Shown here piece after piece: positions 1-10,250 of a DNA stretch of 64,000 bases. This DNA is from Tenebrio molitor (Eukaryota; Arthropoda; Insecta; Coleoptera; Tenebrionidae), in the NCBI RefSeq assembly GCF_963966145.1, contig NC_091054.1:2232001-2296000 (forward strand), given 5' to 3'. The notes beneath the pieces were generated by a model, which worked only from the letters and a program-made list of their open reading frames with translations, made no database searches and had not been told where the DNA came from. The first letter of the stretch is position 1, and the number at the start of each line of letters is the position of its first letter. The translations under genes were made by a program, and so were the position numbers.

Positions 1-221
1 TTAAATTGAATAAATTAATAGAGTTGATGGCGTTGAAACTATCTAATTTGGCAGAGTAGTGGTCAACCACGTTTTTTTTTTTTTTTAGTCTTATTATGTA
101 AAATAAAAATGTCCATACAATTCAAACATGAAGCAGTTTCTTAAAAATACATAAAAAATTCATATGGAAATAAAAACAATGTATACAATCGCAGTCTTTG
201 AGGCCCCACAGCCCTTGAACA

Positions 222-701
222 CTACACTTGGTGACATCCACGCTGCAGTCGCTCAACATACATTTCAAATAACAGTTTATTGATATTAAAATAATGTGGG
301 TTCTGATTCTCATTCAGATCTGGGGAGTATTGAGGTGCACTGTTCCAGTCAAAACTTTGTACAGAACTCGGCGGCGACTCGGGCAGTTGGTGTACGAAAT
401 TCGGGGGGCCGGGGCCCCACTCGGCGGCCCCTATCGGGTTGGAGTTTTCAAAGAGGAGGCCGTTGTTGATGTGGAGATTGTTGATTCGCTTCGAGAGAGG
501 CATAAATTCGACTTCGTCTTCGTGGTGGTTCCGGCCTCGCTTTCTGCAATCGTTTAAAAGGATCAGAGCTAATCAGCTGGAAGAGAGGCGAGCGATTTTC
601 GTCTTTACAGAACGAAATCGATCAGGAACTGTGGTTATGTATTGTAAATAAAGAGTGTTGTTATAGTGAAATTATCACACCACTTACCTGTTTTGAGTCA
701 T
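222..701 (-). CDS. Small VCP-cofactor-like protein (FAM104/VCF family)
   Basis: Two coding exons on the minus strand: 701-688, then 543-222, separated by a 144-base intron with donor GTAAGT and acceptor TGCAG. The junction is in phase and gives a 111-residue protein. The first exon encodes only MTQN plus two bases. The start of the protein is basic (RKRGR, then an acidic patch, then PLSKR), like a nuclear localisation signal. The middle is a Pro/Ser/Asn-rich disordered linker. The end carries a short predicted helix with the pattern YFNINKLLFEMYVERLQRG. In the FAM104A/B (VCF1/VCF2) family a C-terminal helix of this kind binds the AAA-ATPase VCP/p97 and helps bring it into the nucleus. The assignment rests on the helix pattern and the overall layout, recognised by eye, so the family call is moderate while the exon structure is firmer. 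It lies head to head with the threonine aldolase gene. Confidence 0.6.
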
Positions 702-1829
702 TGTAACCTAATTTTCGACAGTTATGTATACCGAGGATAATTTTTTTTATTTTGACAAATAAAAATCTACAAATGTACTACGGTCGCAAAACCACTAACC
801 ACTGTTCCCAACAGGGATTTTACATGGGTCAAGGCGTAATGTTGGTACCAAATAATACAGAAACTGGCGCGTACTTTGAATTTTACTTCAGCAAAAAGTT
901 GACAAATTAATATTTAATACTTAAATTGTATTTGTCGATCTATCAAAAGTGAAAGTCAAGTGAAAGTAAAAGTTTGTTGTGTTCGGAAAAAAAATTGATG
1001 ACGTAAGGATTCTCTTGCTGATGGAAGTCATAATTTATAAACTGCACTTTAACAGGAAACAAGATCCGTTTTATTTTGCATTTTTGCAAACTCAAACTTA
1101 ATTTCTGAAGAGTCATTTAAGACACGCATGCGCATTGTTACTAGTCCTTTGTGGCCTTATTGGCCCCCTTCTATTATGCAATCGTAAAATACAATAAGCG
1201 AACATTTTAAAGTCTAATTTAGGAGTGTACAGTATAAGTGGTCTCAGTTTGCCTTCGTTAAATCCTGAAATTAACGTGAGTAGCATTTTTTAATTGAAAA
1301 ATTTTGATTTTGCTTGAGGCAACTTTTTGACAAACGCACCTAACCTATATCCAAACCGTTCGTTTATCTTTTCTGTGAAGAAATTGTTTAATGTTTATGA
1401 AGACAGATAAACAATTTCAAGAAATTTCCGTTAAGTTGTGTACAAATTCAAAAAAACCCAAAACATTAAATAACTTCCCACAAAAAGCGGTAAACCGTGT
1501 GACCTTGAGGGCGTGAGCGGCAAACATTCAAATTTGAATAATTACCGACCGCTGCACGTGGATACTTAAATGATGCGACAGAAATTAATTAAAAAACCTC
1601 AGCTTTATCTGTTGAGTGGTCCTCAATTAGGTGAAGTGAACCATAATCTAATAACGAAACAGGCGTGGAAACCTCTTGTAACTAGGGTTACACACATTAT
1701 CACCAATACAGAGTTACATCGCGATTTAATGACCTTCGTGTACGGTATTGTGCAAACATTGTGGTGGGACCTCGATTTATATAAAGCGAAGGCGCGATTT
1801 GTTCCATTCAACAATTTCTGATTTTAAAG
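702..1829. other. Divergent intergenic region
   Basis: About 1.1 kb between the start codons of the minus-strand VCF-like gene and the plus-strand threonine aldolase gene. It must contain both promoters and 5' untranslated regions. I see no clear TATA or initiator consensus and no coding exon. An open frame at 1570-1821 has no recognisable similarity. Confidence 0.5.
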
Positions 1830-4071
1830 ATGTACGAAAAAATCAACGGAGAAATCAACTCCTCGTCCGTCCACGTCGTGGACTTGAGGAGCGACACCAT
1901 CAGCAAGCCCACCCCCGAAATGAGGGAGGCGATGGCCAACGCCGTTGTGGGGGACGATGTCTTCGGGGAGGACCCCACCGTCGCCGAGCTGGAGAGGCGC
2001 GCCGCTGAGCTTTTGGGGAAGGAAGACGCCGCGTTTGTTGCCACCGGCACCATGGCCAACTTAATTGCCAGTGAGTATTAATATTTTTTCAAATAACTGA
2101 AATGCCCTTAAAATTTGCAAATATGTGGAAATATCGCGGCACAGGTGCAACAATATTTTTCATGGTCTTGTTTGGATGACCCTTTAATCTTCTTTTATTG
2201 CTTTCTTGTGTTTTGCAAGAGACCGATGTTAAATGTCACTGATAATCTTGTAAAAACCTATGAAAAAAAAAAACAGTAAAGAGAACGAGGAATATCCCCA
2301 GAACTCCAGCAGTGACACGACTTCCAAATGAAGATGGTATTTTTAAATCTTTTTTATCTTGTTTCTATTTGTTTTTATTTATCTAAAGCATCGTGCGTGT
2401 GAGATAATTTTTATCACACAATGTACCTCAAGAGATAATTTCTTCCAAAATCTGCAGAGTAACGAATTTGACGCAACATTTATTATTAATGAAGCAACAG
2501 AATATTTTTATCGAATGGATAAAATTTGTTTCGATATTTTCCTTCGTTGCTGCATGTTTATTTACGTAAATTATTATTTATTTTGAGTTTACTTCAGATT
2601 ACAATTTTGTAATGGAGCATTACGACAAACATAATCTGCACAAAACGTTAGCGATTATTATGACTTATTGCATCCACTTACTGATTTATTTTTTTTAGGT
2701 GTTGCAATACAAAAGTTTTTATATTTTTTCTTGATTTCAAGTAATGGTCCACTGCCCTCAAAGAGGAAGCGAGATCATTTCGGGAGATAATGGACATACA
2801 TTCAGATTTGAACAAGGTAGGTAGTTACCGGTTTCTTAACCGTATTATTATAACGCCAATACAGTTATAATAATTAATTCCGCCCCTTCTAATCGGTACC
2901 TATTTAGCATTATCCAACAAAGGAATTTACATTCGAAACAGTTACTTTCTTTTCTATACCCTGATAGGTCAGTGATGATGTAACGTGAACACATGTTACC
3001 GCGCTATTCATTCTTTTCTACAAAGCAGATGTCGACTCAGGAAATGACAATTTCAGGCGGCCCCGCACAAATCGCCGGAGTGCAGACTTCCCTGATAAAA
3101 AACAACGAAGATGGCACTTTCAGTCTCGACGAATTGCGAGACAGGATCCGGAAAAATCCTGATTTCCACGAACCCTACACTTCTCTGGTCATCATCGAGA
3201 ACACCCACAACATGTGTGGAGGAAAAGTAAATCGAAATCGGATCAGTTTGAGTCAATTTCCCGAATCTCTTGTATTTAGGTATTGCCCCTGGACTGGATC
3301 GAGAAAGTGAAAAACATATCCAAAGACTACAACATTCCGGTCCACATGGACGGCGCTCGTATTATGAACGCCGCGGTCTACCTCAAAGTACCCGTCGCAA
3401 GAGTAGCCAGAGACGTCGACACTGTTTGTTTCTGTCTGAGCAAGGGTTTGGGCGCCCCCATTGGTTCAATTCTCGCGGGCAGCAAGGCTTTCGTAGATAA
3501 GTAAGTTGAGAACTTGTTGCGAAAAGCGAACGTCTAGAGCGGACATTCTAGAGCGAAGAGGACTCGGAAGGTCCTGGGGGGCGGTTGGAGACAAGCCGGG
3601 ATCATCGCCGCTGCCGGTTTGGTGGCCTTGGACACAATGATCGGTCGGCTGCAAGAGGACCACGACCACATCATGCAAATAGCGAGAGGTAAATAAAAGT
3701 AATGCAAAATATCTGTTGCGTCACGTTTGAGGCGGAGGTGGGTGGTTTAAAAGGAGACATTTTTTACAGCGATAGATAGCTTGAAATCGGACATCTTCAA
3801 AGTTGATTTGCCCGCTGTGCATACAAATATTCTGATGATGTACATAGATAGGAGCAGAGTGGCGGTTAAAGAAGTGATCTATCGGTTTGCCAAAGTGTTT
3901 AAGACGGATATTGTGAAAGTTAGTGTACGAGCGTCTTCTCTTCGGCCAGATTGTATTAGGTTCGTGACGTACTGGCAGATAACTGACGAGGACGTTCGAG
4001 ATACTATTGACAGAATCACGTTCGTTATTAAAGAATTTGAAAACCAACTCAAAGCGGGAATCAAAAGTTGA
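1830..4071 (+). CDS. L-threonine aldolase, isoform ending in the proximal last exon
   Basis: PLP-dependent aldolase that splits threonine or allo-threonine to glycine and acetaldehyde, presumably in the cytosol. Exons by GT/AG and phase are 1830-2070, 2742-2816, 3057-3226, 3280-3500, 3552-3688 and 3770-4071, giving 381 residues, normal for this fold-type I family. Visible motifs are the N-terminal DLRSDT (residues 18-23), the glycine-rich GDDVFGEDPTV loop, ENTHNMCGG at the end of exon 3, HMDGAR (184-189) that contacts PLP, and FCLSKGLGAPIG, whose Lys217 is the expected PLP Schiff-base lysine. Three introns are 51-81 bases; intron 1 is 671. The ATG at 1830 is chosen because it precedes the conserved DLRSDT by a normal distance. 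Poly(A) signals AATAAA follow at 4233 and 4342. A second phase-compatible last exon lies downstream at 4744-5033. Confidence 0.92.
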
Positions 4072-4232
4072 TAAAGCTTTTAATCTTCAGTACAAGTGTA
4101 TAGCTCTCTAGATATTTAAACTTAATTTTGTTAGTTGTAGGTGTTGTATATTTTTATAATTTTGCATCCAGTAAAACCTTGCAAGTTGATATTATTTTTG
4201 ATAGCTCTTATCTTTTCTTATTAATGTGTCTT

Positions 4233-4347
4233 AATAAAGTATAAAATTAGCTTAGATTAGGTACGTGAGATGACGTAAAATTTAACAACCTGTCATCATT
4301 TACACTCTTTCATGACATTAACTCATTAACATTTTGTAACAAATAAA
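4233..4347 (+). terminator. Poly(A) signals after the proximal last exon
   Basis: AATAAA at 4233-4238 and again at 4342-4347, downstream of the stop codon at 4071 and upstream of the distal last exon. Their position would let the short transcript end before the second exon. Confidence 0.5.
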
Positions 4348-4743
4348 TATGTTTTGTTGGATCGATGGTTTGCTCTCGATAAATAGTTTTACTTTCCTGT
4401 TTACAACACTTACGAAAGAGAAACAAAAACATTGCATTGGAAACTGGTGTTTTATACAAAGCAGTGAGAGTCGTCTGCACACGTGGTTAATAAAAAAATT
4501 AAAACAAATTTCATAATTGCGTCACTAGGATTACTCAACTTCCCCTTCTTTTGTTTCCCACTTTTTTATTGATTTGAATGTAATTCGTAACCCTTTACAA
4601 GTGCATCAATTAAGAGTAGATGTTTTAATACAAAAAAAAATGCGATTTCAGTATACCTACACTTTTATTAAATGAAAAGAGAATGATATAATCAATGATC
4701 TTTTATAGTCTTTGGTAATTTCGTAACCATTGTTTTCTTTTAG

Positions 4744-5033
4744 GGATTAACGACATGAAATCGAAAATCTTCAAGGTGAATTTGTCAACAGTTCAAAGCA
4801 ACATCCTAATGATGTATTTAGATGTTTCGCGAGTTATTGCCAAAGAAGTGCAACACAGATTAGCCTCTGTACTTGAGACAGATGAAATTAAAGTGAGCGT
4901 TAAGGCAAGCTCCAGAGATTCATCCTTTATCAGATTTGTCACTTACTGGGAAATTACCGATGAAGATGTGAAAGCTGCCATAAAGAAAATACAATATGTT
5001 ATCAAAGAATTTGATGATAAATTTAATAATTAA
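4744..5033 (+). CDS. Duplicate alternative last exon of threonine aldolase
   Basis: A second copy of the aldolase C-terminal exon. It starts after a good acceptor (TTTTAG at 4738-4743) and joins exon 5 (donor after 3688) in the same phase as the proximal copy: the codon split G|GG replaces G|CG. Using it gives a 377-residue protein. By hand alignment a little over half of about 95 residues match the proximal exon, including NILMMY, the KVSV segment and a shared block IRFVTYW, one change, ITDEDV. It has its own stop codon at 5031-5033 and an AATAAA at 5259. What I see is two intact, phase-matched copies. That they are used as alternative terminal exons is inference; one could instead be unused. 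Confidence 0.85.
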
Positions 5034-5258
5034 CAACTGATAGGATATGAAGCTGTATTGGGAAAAAGTATTGGTATAGTATTCAAATCCGTGTTGTATT
5101 GTTAGATAAGTAAAGTGATGAAGCAAGTGGTGGTTTTTATTTTATTTCTTCTGAGCTGAAGCGTTCGAATTTAAATGATGACAGCTTCGCGCCAACAATT
5201 TTTAGGGGAATGTGGTGTTTGCACTAGTGTCAAATACTGTCCATATCTTCATGTCAAT

Positions 5259-5264
5259 AATAAA
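5259..5264 (+). terminator. Poly(A) signal after the distal last exon
   Basis: AATAAA about 225 bases after the stop codon of the distal threonine aldolase exon and about 100 bases before the next gene begins. Confidence 0.5.
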
Positions 5265-5360
5265 TTTGCCATTAGTAAATTCACAAGTTTTTGAATTATT
5301 TAATATAAAAACAGAGGACTTTTCGATAGTAATATTTTAAAGTTAAGGATAAATTCTAAA

Positions 5361-7769
5361 ATGTCGAGTATGTAGCCAATATCTCTCGATTCACCTTTTA
5401 AAAATATGTTTTCAGAGGAAAGTAATGATTTTAAAGATGAAATTGATGATATTTGCAATTTTACAATTCTTGATGAAATAAAAGACGATAATGACGCAGA
5501 ACTCGCACTTGCAGTGCCAGAGGACCTAATTAACACTGACAGAGATGACATTAAAGAAAATTCTTTTCTACCTTTTTTAACAAATTGTGGGGATAATATT
5601 GAAGCAAATGCCCAACAAAATGAAGACAAGGATCAGCAAGATGATGAAGAGAAAGATCAGCAAGTTGATGAAAAGAAAGATCAGCAAGGTGATCGAGAAA
5701 AAGATCAGCAAGATAATGAAGAGAAAGAACAGCAAGATGTGAAAACTGTCGATTTATTAAATGCTGAAGAGATTAAATTCAGTGATCTTGAAAAACTTCC
5801 AGAACAAACACAGAGTTGTGTTCTTAAAGATATTAGTTGTAATGGGAACAGTAAGGAAGTTGAGGAAACACAGGATTCAGAGTTGCCAAAAGAAGAAGAA
5901 AATGAGGGGAATGTAGATTGTGTTAGTGGTGGTTCACAGCAACTAGATGAATGTAAGTCGGAAAAAGATGAGGAACAGGAAGTTGCAGAAACAGAAGTAG
6001 ATACACATCCTTATTTATATTTAATTGAAAATTTTGAAGTTCCTAAAGAACTGTTAAATTTTACCACAGTTGGAGCTTGTAAGTCATTAAATGAAACACC
6101 AATGCATATTATAAATACTAGGGGCAATTTGCTTAAATTGTTGCAAACATTGAAAGGTGTGAAAGAAATTTCATTAGATTTACAAGTGGAAGATAAGGAA
6201 TATGAAGGCATCATCTGCCTTATAGAAATATCAACAAAAGATGCAGACTACATTATTGATGCTATAAAATTAAAAAATGAATTATTATTGTTGACAGAAA
6301 TTTTTATCAATCCAAAAATATTAAAAATTGTTTTTCAATCTGAAACTATTTTGGCACGTTTGCAACAGAAATTACACTTATATTTGGTAAATATTTTTGA
6401 TGTGGAAAAGGCTGGACTGATCATAAGTCATCCAGTCCCATTCCCAAGACGCGCATCTCTTGAATTCATAATGCAACACGATTATTCATATGAACGGGAG
6501 AAATTGTTCAAAGCAGATTTCCGAGTGCGTCCTCTTCCTAATAACTATAAAAGTTATTGTAGATCTGCAACGCACTATTTAATTTACATTTATCACGATT
6601 ATAAAAACAGATTACTCATTAGTGATCCTGATTCATATGAGCTTTTTCTGAAAGACTGTAGAGAAGCTTGTAAAAAAATATACGACGAGAGTAAAGCTCT
6701 GAACTTTAAATCAATAGAAGGTGAACTGAAAAATAGACACAACTGCGAGCTGGAGGTCCTAAAAAAATTGTTTGACTGGAGGAACACTGTTGCCCAAAAG
6801 CATAACAAAAAAGCTGAAACGATTCTGCCCAAATATGCTCTACTCAATTTAGCAACGTTTCTCCCAGATGAAGAAGAGTTTATTCTCGCTTTCACCCAAT
6901 CGCCGTACGTAAAGGACAACATCCTGGAATTAAGAGCCTTGATCCATGAGACAAGACTAGCTTTTCGTTTCTACGAGAACAAGCACGGAAAAAAGAAGAA
7001 GAGAAATTTCGCAATATTAAGTCAACAAGCCCATATTAAGAAAAGAAAATTTAACGACCAGTTTGAAGTGCAGAACAAACGGAGAGGACCTGAAGGATCG
7101 TTCAATAGACCTGAAAACGCATGGAGGAAAGCTAACGATTGCAACAAGAGTAAACAGATAGGTTCGCAGTATTCGTCTAAAAAAAACAATAAGAAAGCGA
7201 ATCAAAACGCGTCGAGACACTCGAACGCGACGGTGTCGTCGGATAGTTTTAGACCGAGCCCGTTTTTAAATCAGAACTTGACGCCGTCACATGTAGGAGA
7301 TCACAATCAGGTGAAGATTTGGGAACCCGTGGGACCAGAAAGTATACAGACGCACGTTTTCAGCGGTTCGCCGAGTCTGAATAGTGTGAACGCGGCGAAT
7401 CTGATGGTGCAAACTTGGACTGACATTTCTTCGAGCGCCAGTTTCCAAAATACGTCGGGAATGAGTAACGACAGTCCTTTTGGAAGTCCGTTTGGAGGAG
7501 CCGGCGCGAACAGGAATTTCAACGCACAAAGCAACGCATTCAGCAGAGAGGAAGATAGCTTGCAGAGGTCTTTGACAAACTTGAAGCAAACGAGAGACAA
7601 CCTCAGGAGTCAAGCTTATAATTCCGCAGGCTCTTCGGGAGACTTTGTCGCTACATATCGAGACTTGAATGCCGTTGATCACAGGATCGATACAGTCGAA
7701 CGCAAAATTTTACGCATTCAGGAGAAGAATAATCGTAAGGTTGAAAACATGTTCAGGCGGCGGTATTGA
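5361..7769 (+). CDS. Rrp6/EXOSC10-like protein with a dead exonuclease site
   Basis: An uninterrupted frame from the ATG at 5406 gives 787 residues. A better start may be the ATG at 5361: ATGTCGA, a 48-base intron (5368-5415, GTATGT...TTTTCAG), then the main exon in phase, giving 786 residues and matching the intron style of the paralogue downstream. From the 5406 start: an acidic N-terminus with five 8-residue repeats (76-112); a DnaQ-like exonuclease domain (about 230-400); an HRDC domain (about 445-530); a lysine-rich nuclear signal; a Ser/Asn/Gly-rich region; and a charged, probably helical C-terminus. Rrp6 is the nuclear exosome 3'-5' exonuclease. Here the DxE motif reads DLQ (Asp258, Gln260), the second Asp is missing in VFQSETILARLQ, and YxxxD reads YCRSA (Tyr384, Ala388). 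Catalysis is therefore very unlikely, while the scaffold is kept. The PMC2NT domain that binds Rrp47/C1D in canonical Rrp6 is not recognisable. Confidence 0.85.
5631..5744 (+). repeat. In-frame 24-base tandem repeat
   Basis: Five units with period 24 bases start at 5631, 5655, 5679, 5703 and 5727. Each begins GATCAGCAAG or a one-base variant and encodes a DQQxDEEK-type octapeptide in the acidic N-terminus of the pseudo-exonuclease. The units differ from each other mainly in their second half. The period is a multiple of three, so copy changes keep the frame. Confidence 0.9.
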
Positions 7770-7886
7770 AGCAACTACTTTTCTTAATTTGTGTTGCCCA
7801 AAAATATTTGCGCTGTCTTGTTATTTTTTTTAAATTGATAAGAAAAAATGTCAGATTTTCTGTTCAAAATAACTACACTATGTAGA

Positions 7887-7892
7887 AATAAA
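7887..7892 (+). terminator. Poly(A) signal of the pseudo-exonuclease gene
   Basis: AATAAA 118 bases after the stop codon at 7769, followed by a T-rich and GT-containing stretch. Confidence 0.5.
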
Positions 7893-7957
7893 GTTTTATT
7901 TGTAAGGACGTAGTCAGTTTTTCGGAAACTCTGTAGTGGCAAGTGTTTGGCATAAAA

Positions 7958-8089
7958 ATGGAGACTTGGAACGTGACAGGCTTTAAGGGAAAAGCAGATA
8001 AAGTCAAATTGTACAGTCTAGATTATTTGGGAATAACCGAAACCAAAAGGAAAGGCAGGGGATTAACACAAGATTTAGTTGAAATTTGA
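7958..8089 (+). pseudogene. Endonuclease fragment of a non-LTR retrotransposon
   Basis: A 43-codon frame starting METWNVTGFKGK and containing LDYLGITETKRKG. This is the start of the AP-endonuclease-like (exonuclease-endonuclease-phosphatase) domain of insect LINEs: TWNVRG-type first strand, then the catalytic Glu in ITETK. The fragment stops after about 40 residues, so the catalytic domain is incomplete. It is probably a relic unrelated to the neighbouring nuclease genes. Confidence 0.7.
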
Positions 8090-8622
8090 TTTATTTTTTG
8101 ACTTTTGAACTGTCATATTTGAATTTAGCAGCCAAGTGTACCAACAAAAAATCGTAAATGTGTTGCCAACCGAACAAAAATACATAGTTTCAATCATTAA
8201 AAAGACGATTTTTCGCTACAAAACAGTTCATCAACAGTAATATAACCTGTTTCAAAATCAAAAATCCACCAACACTGCATTCTACCTCGAAAATACAACC
8301 GATAACGTCGCCAACTTTTGTTTTTAGTGTGTCTGCAAGTGTCAGAAAAAAATGGGGTTATGAAAGAAAATTGTTAACAGTCGTTTCGGTCGTAGTTCAG
8401 TGGTTTTTTTATTCTCATTTTATTATTTCACAGCTACCACCTTTTTGTAGATATGTAATAATCATTTTGTGTTACGTAAATAAACTCAACAGTTCAATGT
8501 CAAATTTTGGCGGGAGGTTGGGCCAACCCAAAAAAATGAAACTTATTCTAGGGATTTCTTTTTTTCTGCCAACATAATTCAACAGGTGGTGGATTTATAA
8601 TTTTGAAACAGATTATACAACA

Positions 8623-8757
8623 TACCGGGTGAACAACAATAAGTGTATTGACATACTGACAGCTGGCATACATTTAAAATTTAAACGTCTTGGTTCTTGA
8701 CATTAATGTCACCAGAATTTATTGCCAACTCAAACAGTAATTGTTGCTCACCCGGTA
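8623..8757. mobile_element. Short MITE, 131 bases, TA-flanked
   Basis: Ends CCGGGTGAACAACAAT and ATTGTTGCTCACCCGG form terminal inverted repeats with one mismatch, flanked on both sides by TA (8623-8624 and 8756-8757). Size and TA flanks fit a Tc1/mariner-type non-autonomous element. Confidence 0.8.
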
Positions 8758-9575
8758 GTTTACTGAATAGTTTACGGGAACACTAATTTCACGTTTAAAA
8801 ACCCAACAACAATTCATGACATTTCTGTCAAAGGTGTAGAGCTGTGCTATTGTTGAAGAAAAAAAAAATGTCAACAAACATTAAGAATACCCTTCGTTTA
8901 TTAATATTTTTTATTATTCTATATAATATTCTTTATTAATCCTGGCCCTTCGGTGTTTTGTCTAGGACTTCTCGAAGAATCTGTTAAGTACTTAGTAGGT
9001 ACCTACTTTTATTAAATTTACATACCGGCCCTCTGGAGCGGTCGAACTGTCGAATCCATCTTCAGGACCGATACCTCTTCCACGTCGGCAAGTGCCGATT
9101 GGGTCCCGTCGTGGACGTGAAGGAAACTGAACGAATTTTGACGGGTGTCGCCTATTTATGGGAAAGTTGGGAGCCCACTCATTGGCCGGCCAATGAGAGA
9201 GCAGAGTGCCCAGAACAAAAACGGGACGCAACGGCGCCCGGGAGACATGATTATGTTACAAAATCACTTGCCTAATTTTTTTCTCTTGCAATTTTTTTAC
9301 TCCACCAGTAATCACACAGAGTAAACACCTCGGTGACCAGTTGACTGAAATTGTGAAACGTTTATAGGTTATGACGTCGGGAGTGACGTCATACATGTAT
9401 GTAATGTAAACTACGTCGCCAAAATGAACTGTTTACTTAAGTTTGAGTAAACAAGTAAACTGTTTTGTCGCGAAAAATCGTCTTAAAAGTCACCCAGTAT
9501 GTATAGATACGTGGGATGAAGAAAGAAAGATAAATCTACGAACCCAGAGCGCAGGGAATAGTTATTTACATTAGA

Positions 9576-9674
9576 GTACGGGAGGTGAATTTTCCCGCAC
9601 AACTAATTTCAGGCACGAGGCGCAGCCGAAGGACTGGATAGTTGGAGCGCCGGAAATTAAAATACCTCCCGTAC
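9576..9674. repeat. Dispersed foldback repeat, copy 1
   Basis: Left arm GTACGGGAGGTGAATTTT is the inverted partner of the right arm AAAATACCTCCCGTAC. The left half (about 9555-9600) recurs at 35273-35350 and, inverted, at about 49970-50045. All three copies share AATAGTTATTT followed by GTACG and a TTTCCCGC block. Confidence 0.7.
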
Positions 9675-10250
9675 ATTTGTATTAGACTTTTCGGCTGACC
9701 AAAACATTAAATTTTTGAAAAATCAAGACTCTTTTTATTATAGTATTTGATATAGTCAATAAAGGATAAAACGTTTTTAAGACCATAGATCAACTTCTGT
9801 GGTTTTTGTTTTATTTTGCAATTTTGCAGATTTTTACGAAATAACAATTGTCAAACTTTTTGGCATACAGAGCTGCCAACCTGATAGGTTATATTTTCCC
9901 TGTTATGATTATGATTATTTATAGCTCAATAAAAATTAAAGAAACACATTTATCGGAAAAATAATAGATACAGGGAAATATGTTTTTTTTTTTTATACCA
10001 AATTAAAGTAACATATGAACACCTTAATTTTAAAGTATGATGAAAATACGTTTTTTATATTTAGGATTTGATGAATTTATTGTTGTATATTTGGTACTTC
10101 TGATGTTTTTAAGGGAAAAACCTTTTTTGTTAGGTTGGTCACTGATCAGTCTTGTCGTTTTGATTTTAACTCCTAACCTAAAACTTTAGTTATTTCGAGA
10201 CCAAAGTCATTACATTTTTGTAAGGACAAATTCTACTGCTCAAAACAATA

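Larger units (their letters stand above)
8090..10250. other. Intergenic region between the two Rrp6-like genes
   Basis: No convincing gene. It holds two short inverted-repeat elements (listed separately) and a GC-richer stretch at about 9025-9245. The latter has an open frame on the minus strand but no similarity I can name. The promoter of the second Rrp6-like gene should lie in the last few hundred bases before 10251. Confidence 0.5.

Noticed and set aside
1570..1821. Open frame just before threonine aldolase
   Set aside because: No similarity, and it does not join the aldolase frame. More likely 5' untranslated or intergenic sequence.
8992..9231. Minus-strand open frame in a GC-richer segment
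   Set aside because: No recognisable family, low-complexity Arg/Pro composition and no splice context.
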